From: Timema cristinae
Taxonomy: Eukaryota > Arthropoda > Insecta > Phasmatodea > Timematidae
Assembly (NCBI GenBank): GCA_039000515.1
Contig: JBCFYV010011135.1
Location: 23,594,735-23,658,734, forward strand
Reading direction: 5' to 3'
DNA length: 64,000 bases
Part shown: piece after piece, positions 45,280 to 54,649 of the stretch
Layout of the letters: each line of letters starts with the position of its first letter
How positions within the stretch are numbered: position 1 is the first letter of the stretch
Made by a program: the position numbers and the translations under genes
Notes under the pieces: generated by a model
Seen by the model: the letters and a program-made list of their open reading frames with translations, nothing else
The model's database searches: none
What the model was told of the DNA's origin: nothing

Positions 45280-45660
45280 AGTGTAAGTAGTGTTAGTGAA
45301 TGTGGGTGGTTGCAAGGTGGTTAGAAAAGGGAATGGAAGGCGTAGGAAGCTCTAAGTTCTGCTCTGAAAAGCACTCGGAGTTGTCAATATCGTTTGATGG
45401 ATGGCAAAGCACTCCTTTCCACCTCGGCAAGCGTTTTCCGGGCGAAAATACCGGATAAGGGGTTGGTGGGAGGGAACGGGGGTGAGGGGGGATCTTTACT
45501 GCTGGAGGGAGGTACGAGGGGGGGGGAGGGGTTTTCCTCCGGAAAACATTGAATCAGAGCTCGTGTCTCTCCTAATACTTTCCGCGCGTCGTCGACGAGT
45601 GAGATTGATTATAATGGAGAGAAGAGATTCGTCGAATATCGGGGCTTTTGTTTAATCAGT
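45280..45660 (+). other. GC-rich segment with an 84-codon frame, uncertain
   Basis: Much richer in G and CpG (CCGCGCGTCGTCGACG near 45583) than its surroundings. An ATG-initiated frame at 45401-45655 ends in RRRRVRLIIMERRDSS and has no domain I recognise; its middle is Gly/Arg-rich because of G runs. It could be an exon, a promoter-like CpG segment or simply G-rich DNA. Confidence 0.25.
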
Positions 45661-46239
45661 CCTCACTCTGTATATATGTTACGGGTAACGTCCAAAATGA
45701 GATAAAGTCGACATTATACAAATTTCCAGGGTAATGTTGAGGTTGAATGAAAGGTGATTTAATAGTATATTTCTAAGTGTATCCGAATAATCTTGACATT
45801 ATCCAGTAGGACTTGGATGGATATTGTAAAATTCTAGGGTTGAGGTTATGTTAGGTTAGCTTAGCTTAGGCTAGATTAGTTTGGGTAACTTTAGCTAAGC
45901 TAGGTTTGTTTACTATAGATCAGATTACATTGGGTGAGTGTAAAGTAAAGCGTCAAATTGGGTCATTTTGAATGTTAGTGTATTTTCATGATCCAATTTC
46001 AGGTCCCAGATCGAAATAGCATTCCAAAATATAATACGTATTGAAACTTGCCTTATATAACATTGAATAATATTTGTAGAACTAAGTCTTGATGGCTAAT
46101 GACTATTTTATCCGGATAAGCTCGTAAATGAGATATATTAATTTCTATTTATGACTCTCTCCACTACACTTGGATAATGCTGACATCTACCGGCTAATCG
46201 AAACATTAACCAGGTTTGGCACATTTCTGTAACATATTA
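45661..46239. other. Unassigned; contains degenerate TTAGG-like DNA
   Basis: 45846-45910 has TTAGGTTAGCTTAGCTTAGG and related words, weakly like the arthropod TTAGG repeat but not a real array. Confidence 0.4.
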
Positions 46240-46714
46240 TCTATACTTATAAAATAACATGTCCTGACTGACTGACTGACTGATTCATCATCGCGAGCGC
46301 AAACTATCAAGGCTACAAGCATGAAATTCGGACTGTATATTCATTTTGTTATGTAGGCACCCACTAAGAAAGATTTTAAAAATTCCACCCCAAAGGGGTT
46401 AAAATAGGGATGATAATATGATGATATATGTAGAAAGTCCGTCATTTTGAAAGTTACATAAACAAAATTTTTATTTCGGTTATTGACGTAAAACAAATAA
46501 ATACGTTTTCAGGAATTTTGGAAATTTTATTTAATAAGGGATGAAAAAGGGGGTGAAAGTTTGTATCGGACTTGCATTATTTTTGATCTGAGGTCAAGTT
46601 ATTGGTCATAACGTAACGTAATATTTTAAATTAATCTGTAAATACATATGTATATTTTCGTATTTGTATATAATAACTTCCACGCGAGCAAAGCCGCGGG
46701 CAACAGCTGTCTAG
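46240..46714 (+). mobile_element. Non-autonomous Helitron, apparently complete
   Basis: 5' TCTATACTTATAAAATAACA; 3' end has the hairpin stem CGCGA (46683-46687) with CCGCG (46694-46698), then GGCAACAGCTGT and CTAG. It is inserted between A (46239) and T (46715), the usual Helitron target. 475 bp with no Rep/helicase frame, so it needs a partner element. CGAGCAAAGCCGCGGGCAAC is a well-known arthropod Helitron end. Confidence 0.85.
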
Positions 46715-46718
46715 TACA

Positions 46719-47042
46719 CTATAAAGCCACATGGCTGACTCATTCACTGACATTTGTTTACCCACTTCCAGATTAGCTAGAAACTTGACATTTTGCAAAC
46801 TTATAGCTTTAGCTTCTAACCGACGAGGAAATTCCAAAAAGTTAAAAAATATAATTTCCGAAAAAAAATTCCAAATGCTAGAGAAACTTTAAAATCGGTG
46901 CAGACCTTTATTTGGAGGTCTATTGTGTCTAAACGGTAAGACCTATCAAAAAAACTTCTCTTGAATTACATTAATTTACATCCACTTACAAAGAAAACCC
47001 ACTTAGGGTCTGGGGGTGGAGGCCCCCTTCCCCAACGAGAAA
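46719..47042 (+). mobile_element. Helitron-like repeat G, copy 2
   Basis: ACTATAAAGCCACATGGCTG, ACTCATTCACTGACATTTG, GAGAAACTTTAAAATCGGTG, TGTCTAAACGGTAAGACCTA, and GGGGTGGAGGCCCCCTTCCC. It begins 4 bp after the complete Helitron. Confidence 0.5.
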
Positions 47043-47297
47043 AAAAGAATATATGTTATAAAAACACATTATTATGGATGTACTATGGTATTTCTTGCTA
47101 CCAAAATCGCGAAACCGAAAACATGATTGTTTTATTATTATATTTTGCTCTTCCAACGTTACGAAAAGGCCAATTATCCTAACTGGCATATTAGAATCGT
47201 TTGATAAATTCTATTTATTGATAATTATAGTACTAGCAAGCAAATAATAATTATTTCCAATTAGTATGACATTAATAGCTTTCAGACAATGTTTAGA

Positions 47298-47310
47298 AAT
47301 AACAACCATC
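47298..47310 (+). repeat. Target-site duplication, left, of SINE A12
   Basis: AATAACAACCATC, repeated at 47505-47517. Confidence 0.9.
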
Positions 47311-47504
47311 CTTCCAAACCCTTCCTACACCTCTGACAAGACATCTTGTGAATGTGTGGAATGCCAGCCCGCCACCGTGGTTCGGATTCCACGTTAAACT
47401 GTAGGTCCTCCATTTCATCTCACAATACCCTACCATTACACATTTAGCGTAATTTCGTATAACCCGAACGGGTAGTAAGACGCGGTGCTAATAATAATAA
47501 TAAT
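47311..47504 (+). mobile_element. SINE family A copy (A12), 5'-truncated
   Basis: Begins within the body at CTTCCAAACCCTTCCTACAC, so the whole tRNA-like head is missing. It continues to the 3' module ATAACCCGAACGGGTAGTAA and (AAT)n. The exact 13-bp duplication proves that the truncation happened at insertion. Short-indel form. Confidence 0.93.
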
Positions 47505-47517
47505 AATAACAACCATC

Positions 47518-47813
47518 TGCTATCTGTCACATATCAACTATCCTACCGGATATTCGTTATAAACTCGATTTAAATTATTATAAAGGGATTTATATATAAA
47601 AATGTATAGTAAATATCAAATATAGACAGATAATTTTCAAGGGACCGCCATTGTTGTATAAGAAATAAATATACCATAGAAAATATATGTATTTAATAGT
47701 TTAAGTGTCCCAACTGTTCGTCCTACAGCAAGTATACTGATTAGTCGCCCATCAAAATTCGATATGACCAGGTCATACCCAGATAATCAAAACTCTGGAT
47801 AATCCGTAATTTT
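47518..47813. other. Unassigned stretch
   Basis: Nothing recognised. Confidence 0.4.
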
Positions 47814-48037
47814 TTCATGGTCTAAGGCGTCACTCTCGCAATAGACTAGACTGTTAGTAAAGAGAGATCGTGGTACTAAAGTCGGGACTTACTTGAAACG
47901 CCTACCCACTCTTCTCTCTACGAACATGCGGGTACACTTCCTTAAACTACTAAAACCTCCTCCCCGTGCTTTATATAGTATTAGCGTAGTTGTTACATGT
48001 ATGCTTATCCCGAACGGGTAGTATGACGCGGTTCTAA
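47814..48037 (+). mobile_element. SINE family B copy (B15)
   Basis: CATGGTCTAAGGCGTCACTC, TCGCAATAGACTAGACTG, decayed B box GTGGTACTAAAGTCGGG, AACATGCGGGTACACTTCC, and 3' module TATCCCGAACGGGTAGTATG with ACGCGGTTCTA. Confidence 0.8.
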
Positions 48038-48710
48038 AAGGTACAGGGGTATACTGCAGGAAAGGTAGAATTTTAGAAGAAATGTACTCTTATTTCCGTG
48101 GAGGAAAAATTTGATAAACTCTCAGTGTACCGGTTCTGGGATTTGAATCCCGACCTTAACATCATTGGCAATCCATACTAGGCAGGCTTTACAAGTATTT
48201 GCTGCAGAATGTTTATATCATTAAATGTTTACATGATTTTCTCACGTCAGTCATACAGTTTATTTAATAAAATATAGTTAACCTACAAATAGAAATATAT
48301 ATATATGATCATATATTAATAATTTTATATAAAAACTATATCGTCAACCTGCATATGAGCCATACCAGCCGATTGGCTGCTGTCTGTTAACGAATATAGT
48401 GCCAACTTATGCGTATAGAGGTGTCACGTGGTCAGCACGTTGGAACTTTCAGCCGCTAACCTTGACTTGTAAAGTTTAGCAAAAATCACATAAAGGTCTG
48501 GTCTTTAATACAAACCCTTTGACGTAAAGAAGAAAGAAAGTAGACATTGGTGTTAATTCCCTTGGGTACTATGAATATTGAATATTAACCAAATTAATTT
48601 TTACAACTATAAAAATTGTAATTGTAATTTAAAGCTGAAGGATATGGGGGGGGGGGGGGAGGGGGAAGCCAGATTACACGCATTTTTCAGGAGAAAAACT
48701 TTTATACCAG
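48038..48710. other. Unassigned stretch
   Basis: A G run at about 48647-48664. A tRNA-like scrap GATTTGAATCCCGACCTTAA near 48137 may be part of another reverse SINE B. Nothing else recognised. Confidence 0.4.
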
Positions 48711-48931
48711 GTTCAGTGGTCGCGTGCAGTAGTTTAGACTGCCGATGACGGTGAAATCGAAGTTTTAATCTCCGTCGGGTGTACTGAGGGTGGTTTTACG
48801 AAATAGTTTCCACTCCCTCTCCACACAATACGGGTACAATTCCTCTCAATAAAACTTTCCTAATCCCTAAAACCATTAGTGTAGTTAGTACTAAACGTAT
48901 AACCAAAACGGGTTGTAAGACGCGATACTAA
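48711..48931 (+). mobile_element. SINE family B copy (B16)
   Basis: GGTTCAGTGGTCGCGTG, TTTAGACTGCCGATGACGG, TCTCCGTCGGGTGTACTGAG, GGTGGTTTTACGAAATAG, CATTAGTGTAGTTAGTA, and 3' module AACCAAAACGGGTTGTAAGA. A short internal deletion removes part of the head. Confidence 0.8.
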
Positions 48932-49000
48932 AATATATATTGGTATATCTTAACCTCATAAAAACTCCAGGAAAAATATAATTTTTCATTAATTAAAATA

Positions 49001-49180
49001 TGACAGACATCTTTTAACCGTAATCTAAAGTGTATTAGAAAGGTATCATGATTGTATAACAGATGGTAGCACTGAACTCAATTTAAATTATGACAGAGAC
49101 CTCTTTTAACCATAATATAAAATTTAGTAGAAACGGTCTCATGATTGTCTAACAGATGGCAGCACTGATTCAATTTGAGA
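49001..49180 (+). repeat. Two-unit tandem duplication, 90-bp period
   Basis: TGACAGA landmarks at 49001 and 49091. The units share TCTTTTAACC, TATCATGATTGT or its equivalent, and AACAGATGGTAGCACTGA, with about 15 percent difference. Confidence 0.85.
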
Positions 49181-49646
49181 TAAAATTGGACCTTCCCCTA
49201 TTTCTCGTGTATTCTTCAGTTGTTAAAAAAATCTTAACGCTTGCTTTATTCTTGTGTAAACTTAGTTTAAAATTGTATTTTAGATTTAAATAAGTATAAA
49301 AAAACTTATCCTAGATTAATTTATTTTATATTTATCTCAGAGTTCAGATATTTTTTCTTTTATTCCAGAATGTAAGAGAAAATTACTCTGCGATTACTTC
49401 AATTCCCTTTGATATTCCTTTAAAAAAAAGTTTATCAAAGAAATGTCTTAAATAAGCCAAAGGAGTTTACATCTTCACGGAAAACTTGATGCTCTAATTT
49501 ATAGCAGAACTTTACACATCGTCGATTCAAATTTCTCTTTTATTCAAATTATCTCGTTTTAAATGCACTTTTCTTTTGTTTCATGTACTGGGGCTAACCC
49601 GAGTTATCAGAAGATTAAAATCCAATCCTTTAAAAACAAATATTTA
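49181..49646. other. Unassigned AT-rich stretch
   Basis: No recognised repeat or gene. Confidence 0.4.
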
Positions 49647-49655
49647 ATACTATTA
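49647..49655 (+). repeat. Target-site duplication, left, of SINE A13
   Basis: ATACTATTA, repeated at 49843-49851. Confidence 0.7.
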
Positions 49656-49842
49656 TATATATTAATATTATTATTATTATTATTAATTTATTATTTAGCA
49701 CCGCGTCTTACTACACGTTCGGTTATACGCACTTACCTAATGTGTAATGGTAGGGTGATTGTGAGATGAAATGGAGGACCTACAGTTTAACGTGGAATCC
49801 GAACCACGGTGGAGGCCTGGCATTCCCCACATTCACAAGATT
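49656..49842 (-). mobile_element. SINE family A copy (A13), 5'-truncated, reverse orientation
   Basis: ATT tail to about 49695, then AGCACCGCGTCTTACTACAC, TAATGGTAGGGTGATTGTGA, and stops after CATTCCCCACATTCACAAGA. The head half is missing and a 9-bp duplication brackets the shortened copy. Confidence 0.9.
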
Positions 49843-49851
49843 ATACTATTA

Positions 49852-50504
49852 GTACATTTTCCTTTAATGATTACATATTCTTTAATATTGTTGTTTTTAT
49901 GATACCGTTTTATGAAAGCAAACTAACGTTTAAGAGGCTGGATATTCAAACATAGAATAAAGCATTCCGATATTAGCTTGGATGTAGGGCGGATAAAACT
50001 AATTAATACACAAGCTTGTTCGGATTGGCAAAATTCGGAATAAGTGGGGATTAAGAGATACAGAAATTTACGAATTTTAAATAACATTTGAATAAGTTTA
50101 ATCCAATTTTAATTTATTTAACTGATGTATAGCACGTGATATGTACTGAAATTTTTTTTTTTTACAGGAACAAAAATTGTTTCCTATTAACATGTAAATA
50201 TTAATCATTTATCATCATCAGATATCACTGTTTCTTACTCTTTCTTTTAACTTTGAGCTTTTTAGCCAATAAATTATATTTCATTTGACCTAAATTCACG
50301 CCCCCCCCCCCCCCCCCCCACTTTTTCCTAAATTTGTTTATATTATCCAAAAAGTTTGTCGGATTACCGAGGCTCAGTATAACGAGGTATAACAGTATTA
50401 CGTTTTAAGAAACACGGAACAAAATCATCACTTACTTTAATACTGTCATTTTCATAACTTTTTTTAAATTTCTAATCACTAGTTTAAATATTACCCCCAT
50501 TTTT
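49852..50504. other. Unassigned stretch with poly-C
   Basis: C run at about 50300-50319. No gene or repeat recognised. Confidence 0.4.
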
Positions 50505-50808
50505 TGTTGCGTGGTCTAAGTTATTTATTAGAATGGAACGTCAGTGACAGGAGCATTGTAGTTCGAATCCCGGTTGAGTGGTTTTTTTCCTTATTTTTTA
50601 AATAAACGTATTACTTTTTCAATAGACTAGACTACCGATGATGGGGATAACTGGGTTCAAGTCTTGATCGGATTTCAATTTTTACTTAAATGTTTCACTC
50701 TCCCTCCACGAAATGTAGGTACACTTAATGTAAAATTTAATCTCTTAGCTTATTAGCGTAGTTATTACATAAGCGTTTATCCCATTTGGGTAGGAAACCA
50801 CGTAAATA
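50505..50808 (+). mobile_element. Composite of two SINE family B pieces (B17)
   Basis: A first head and B box (GTTGCGTGGTCTAAG, then AGTTCGAATCCCGGTTGAG) is followed at about 50617 by a second start TTTTTCAATAGACTAGACTA with CCGATGATGGGGATAACTGG, GTTCAAGTCTTGATCGG, and a 3' module (TTATCCCATTTGGGTAGGAA). This looks like one SINE B landing in or recombining with another. Confidence 0.65.
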
Positions 50809-50835
50809 GTGGCAACTTTCTATTAATATGATGTA

Positions 50836-51082
50836 CAGGGTGGCCCACGTAAAAGTAGCCCGCCTACTATATCCAGCCGGTGCCTCACTCTGAATTGGAG
50901 GAGGTCAATCCCCTTCCATCCATATTGTGACATGAAGAATTAGTCAATAAAGCTTTATAAAAGCATTTTACTTGCTCATTCTTCATGTCACAATATGGAT
51001 GGAAGGGGATTGACCTCCTCCAATTCAGAGTGAGGCGCCTTCTGGATATAAGAGGCGGACTACTTTTCCGTGGGCCACCCTG
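50836..51082. mobile_element. Near-perfect palindromic fold-back MITE, about 247 bp
   Basis: Left end CAGGGTGGCCCACGTAAAAG; right end reverse-complemented CAGGGTGGCCCACGGAAAAG. The arms (about 103 bp) share TCACTCTGAATTGGAGGAGG and CCATATTGTGACATGAAGAA, around a roughly 40-bp centre. No frame. The termini recall mariner-type ends, but a clean TA duplication is not visible (TA on the left, CA on the right). Confidence 0.88.
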
Positions 51083-51083
51083 C

Positions 51084-51240
51084 AGATATATATATATATA
51101 TACATATAATCATACATACATATATATACTTATAATCATACATACATATATATACATATAATCATACATACATACATATATATATATATAATCATTCATA
51201 ATATATATAATCATACATATATGTATATATATGTGTGTTA
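51084..51240. repeat. TA/CATA compound repeat
   Basis: Blocks of ATAATCATACATACATATA alternate with (TA)n, roughly 30-40 bp periodicity. Confidence 0.85.
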
Positions 51241-51267
51241 GACTGCAGATATGGTTGAAGGATCCAA

Positions 51268-51475
51268 CACCATAGCTCAACCAGTAGCGTATCTGTCTAC
51301 TGAGCTAAGAATCACAGGTTCATTTCCCGCCAGGGCCAAAAAACTTATCACTGGTAAAATGTTGGTTTACCCTTTCACAGTGATGAAATAACGTCCGGGG
51401 GACTGGATGTTGTGTCTGTCCTAGTCTTAAGTTAGATTATAAGACATATGAAGCTGCGACAGGCCCAGAAAGCTG
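51268..51475 (+). mobile_element. SINE family C copy (C6), forward
   Basis: The head CATAGCTCAACCAGTAGCGT, ATCTGTCTACTGAGCTAAGA and the B-box-like CACAGGTTCATTTCCCGCC look clearly tRNA-derived. The body TATCACTGGTAAAATGTTGG, TTTACCCTTTCACAGTGATG and GGACTGGATGTTGTGTCTG follows. The best forward example of family C. Confidence 0.75.
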
Positions 51476-51524
51476 GTATCAGAAAATATATGGATTATTT
51501 GATCATAACATGGTTTTAGAGAGA

Positions 51525-51542
51525 GAGAGAGAGAGAGAGAGG
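51525..51542. repeat. (GA)n microsatellite
   Basis: Short run of GA dinucleotides. Confidence 0.9.
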
Positions 51543-52257
51543 GAACTTTAAAGTGACATCTCGCGGCTCACAGAACTATAGTTTTTTCCATCAATGCTTT
51601 GGGACTTTCCGTATTCTCTCATTTCCCTTCCTAAATAAAAAAAATGAAAAAAAAAAAAAAAGCCAATTGATGAATGGTGTGGACACTGAAAAAAAAAATC
51701 GTTATGGGTAAGGGGGGGGGGGGTAGATGACTAGCTTGCGGTCCTTTTTGAACGATATCTGATACATTTGACATCGATTGTCGAATGGAGACTTTCAACC
51801 GGGCTTCTGGCGCGATTCCCTATAAATAATAAGAGTAAAAAAAAAATTGATTCATCATATGACAAATTTATCCATTCTTCTTGGCATAAAATATAAAAAA
51901 AGGAACAATGGATGAAAAGGGAGAAAATGCTTTCCTTTTGTGTTCCTCTTCATTTGTCTTAAATCTTGAATCACTTTTTTTTTTTTCTTTGGCTTTTAAT
52001 GTTACCTCAAGGAATAGAAAAAAAGAATACATTTATATTTCTCGTTTCCGGGACTTGGACGTTTCTACGGAAATATATTTTTGGAGACTTGCGGTCAGCA
52101 AATCACTTTTTTTGGGGGGGGAGGAAGATATTAAATTATATTTTTTTTGCCATAGCTATCACAAACAATCTTGCTTCAAAACTGTCTTGGCCTTTTTTTT
52201 TTATCAGGGCTCATGAGAATTTTCATTTCTTGTATTTTTTTTACTTAGCAAGAGAAA
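51543..52257. other. Unassigned T-rich stretch
   Basis: Two overlapping frames (102 and 143 codons at 51908-52397) are Phe-rich and run through homopolymers; I do not accept them as genes. G run near 51713-51723. Confidence 0.4.
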
Positions 52258-52400
52258 GAATGCCTTTGTGGCCTAGTGGTCGGAGTTTCTGGATTCAAAT
52301 GTCTTTGGTTCGATCTCCAGCGATTCCAAATTCTTCTGTTGGTCTGCAGCGGAGCCAACTCATCCTCGTGAGGACAAATGAGGAGCTAATTGAATAAAAA
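52258..52400 (+). mobile_element. tRNA-derived SINE-like head, further family
   Basis: TGCCTTTGTGGCCTAGTGGT (A-box-like TGGCCTAGTGG), CGGAGTTTCTGGATTC, B box TTGGTTCGATCTCCAGCG, followed by ACTCATCCTCGTGAGGACAA and an A run. A single copy here. Its body (CTCGTGAGGAC) has a short stem. Confidence 0.5.
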
Positions 52401-52844
52401 AAAATAGGTCTAGAAAACTGAGATTTATGGTTGGACACTACGTGACACCCTGTATCAGCACATGCTGGCACTATCTTCGCCAACATGCAGCGGCCACTTG
52501 GTTGGTATAGCCCGCTTGCTACCCGAGATGGATTTTTATATATATATTTTTTAAATTTTAAATATCTTGAAAATATCTTAACTATTTGGCTCAAAATGGA
52601 TATCTTGGTATTTGAGTGGCGATTATAATCTTAGAAAATAATAATTTTAGTTTTCCTAAAAACAAATCATTTGCGGTTATTTTTACTTGAGTTTTTCACT
52701 TAACAATTAAAGCCCCCACCCCCCTCCCTCACTCCCCCGGACAAATATATGTAGGTTGACTTAAAGTGTACTGATAACCGATTATAAAAATATTATTCTT
52801 AAGCACATTATACTAATGTACAAATATTTTGTATCATTTGTTTA
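52401..52844. other. Unassigned stretch
   Basis: Includes CGGCCACTTGGTTGGTATAG near 52491, possibly part of the preceding element, and a C-rich run near 52712-52737. Confidence 0.35.
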
Positions 52845-53035
52845 TGAATAAGACGGGAAAATCATGGTTCGAATCCTGGTTTAGTGAACTGAGAATTTTT
52901 TTCTCTAAATAGCTTTCACCCTCCCTCCATATATATTGCTTACACTTACTCTAAATCAAACCTACCTTATCTCAATACACATTAGCTTAAATATGTACAT
53001 ATGCATATAACTAGGACAGGCAGTAAGTATGCGGT
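52845..53035 (+). mobile_element. SINE family B copy (B18), head degraded
   Basis: B box TGGTTCGAATCCTGG, AACTGAGAATTTTTTTCTC, CATTAGCTTAAATATGTAC, and 3' module ATAACTAGGACAGGCAGTAA. Confidence 0.65.
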
Positions 53036-53099
53036 GGTGTTGTATAAATGTATAAGTGTACGAAAGTTGAGAAAATCTAGAGGTTTTTTTTTTCCATTT

Positions 53100-53345
53100 T
53101 TATATCGAAACTATTTTTTTTTTAAATATTTCTCCAGTAGAAACATACTTTAAATTTCTTAACATGCTGATATCAACATTTGTTGAATATCTATATTCAT
53201 TTAAAAGGTTTGTCATCCAATGCCACTATGCTCATGACAGATATTCAACATCTGTTGATATCACCGTGTTAAGAAAATTAAGCTTTACGTGAATATTGGA
53301 GCAATGTTTTATTTATTTTGTCGAAACAAAAATTAAGTTTACTAT
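53100..53345 (+). repeat. Dispersed repeat D, copy 3
   Basis: GATATCAACATTTGTTGAAT, TCATTTAAAAGGTTTGTCAT, CCAATGCCACTATGCTCATG, ATATTCAACATCTGTTGATA and AATGTTTTATTTATTTTGTC. An inverted pair of CAACATTTGTTGAATAT and ATATTCAACATCTGTTG-type words lies about 70 bp apart. Confidence 0.65.
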
Positions 53346-54209
53346 AAAAACTGTTAAAATTCGTACCTTTTTTTTTACGTTTTATACACTCCCACCTTAA
53401 ATAATATTTTACTGTTATTATAATTGTACTCAACCTATTATTCTTGATTACCACTACGCTCTGATAATTTCATTTTGTATTTCCTGGTGTGATACATCTG
53501 TGCTTTTCCTTTATAATAATGCAACTATGTGAGTTTAGAACGGGTTATTGTACGGGGTTAAGGGAAGGTTTGTAAACAAAAGGAAAACTAGTAAACTAGC
53601 TATAAGGTTAGATACCGCCCCCCTACCCGTCGCTTGTTCCCCCCCCTCCCTTGCTCTTCCCCGCACATTTTCGCTCACTCCTCCGTTAATTCAATAACGA
53701 GAGACTTGCCAGCTATGCGGTTACATACGTCAGAACCATTTATACGACTGTATAGCGGTCTGAGTCTCACTTTTTAGATGAAAAAAACCCAACCTATTTC
53801 GGGATGCTTGTGGAAGGGACTAAGGGATAATGGAGGAGGAGGGGTGGGTGGATGAAGTTTTGGGGTAGTAGTATTCCCTGGTACGAATGGATATTCGTGG
53901 ACTGCAAGCGTCATCGTTTTCCTTTACGCCATTTTCCCCAAGTCGGAAATGAATAGTGTTTGTGGCTCTTATACACACTCGGATCCAATTATATCCGCAC
54001 CCTTTGAAAACGGTTGGAAAATGGGAGCGTATGTATGTATGTGTATATGTGTCAATGTGTTAGGGGGGATGGGGGAGGAACAACAAACGATTTAGTGTTG
54101 GTCAAAGGGGGTGTTGGGGAATGGTTGGGCATTGTGGCAACCCGAATAGGTTTTCAAGTTTGTCTTGAGTTCTACCCTTAAGCGGGCATGTTTTATCGAT
54201 TAATTATCA
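53346..54209. other. Unassigned region with C-rich and G-rich parts
   Basis: C-rich 53610-53670, G-rich 53815-53865 and 54060-54130. No gene recognised. Confidence 0.4.
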
Positions 54210-54430
54210 TGACTAGTAGGTGCAGGTTAGATATATTTATGTTGTATGGAATAATTAACATCCCTTGTAAATGCAGAGGTAGATTAATACACGTTATATG
54301 GAATTATTGATATCAATAGTAGGCGCAGGGATAGATTAATACACGTTATATGGAATTATTGATATCAATAGTAGGCGCAGGTTTAGATTTATCTTGTAAG
54401 GAGCGATTGGTATTACTAGTAGGTGCAATA
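54210..54430 (+). repeat. 52-bp tandem repeat, about 4 units
   Basis: AGGCGCAG at 54321 and 54373 fixes the 52-bp period. The unit includes GATAGATTAATACACGTTAT and ATGGAATTATTGATATCAAT. Outer units are diverged. Confidence 0.88.
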
Positions 54431-54439
54431 ACAGATAAA

Positions 54440-54640
54440 CAGACAGTTGATCTCGGTTGTCTTCGAGTAAGGTGCTTGCCTCAGGATCCTATGTTCGTGG
54501 GCTTAAGCCCAGCTGGGGTTGACGGATTTTTCGTGATCAAGAAAAATCCATAGCAAAACTTCCTTTGGAGCCAAAGTAAAGCTGTCGGTCCCATGTCTAT
54601 TGTAGCTTGTTAAACAACTCTGGAAGGTATGTGAAAATAT
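54440..54640 (+). mobile_element. tRNA-related SINE-like element, further family
   Basis: GATCTCGGTTGTCTTCGAGT, AAGGTGCTTGCCTCAGGATC and TTAAGCCCAGCTGGGGTTG resemble a tRNA head with a decayed B box. Then GGATTTTTCGTGATCAAGAA, with an inverted match AAAAATCC, and GCTGTCGGTCCCATGTC. Single copy. Confidence 0.4.
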
Positions 54641-54649
54641 CTTTCCCGG

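Noticed and set aside
51908..52397. Overlapping T-rich frames of 102 and 143 codons
   Set aside because: Homopolymer-driven, no domain, and one runs into the tRNA-like SINE head at 52258.
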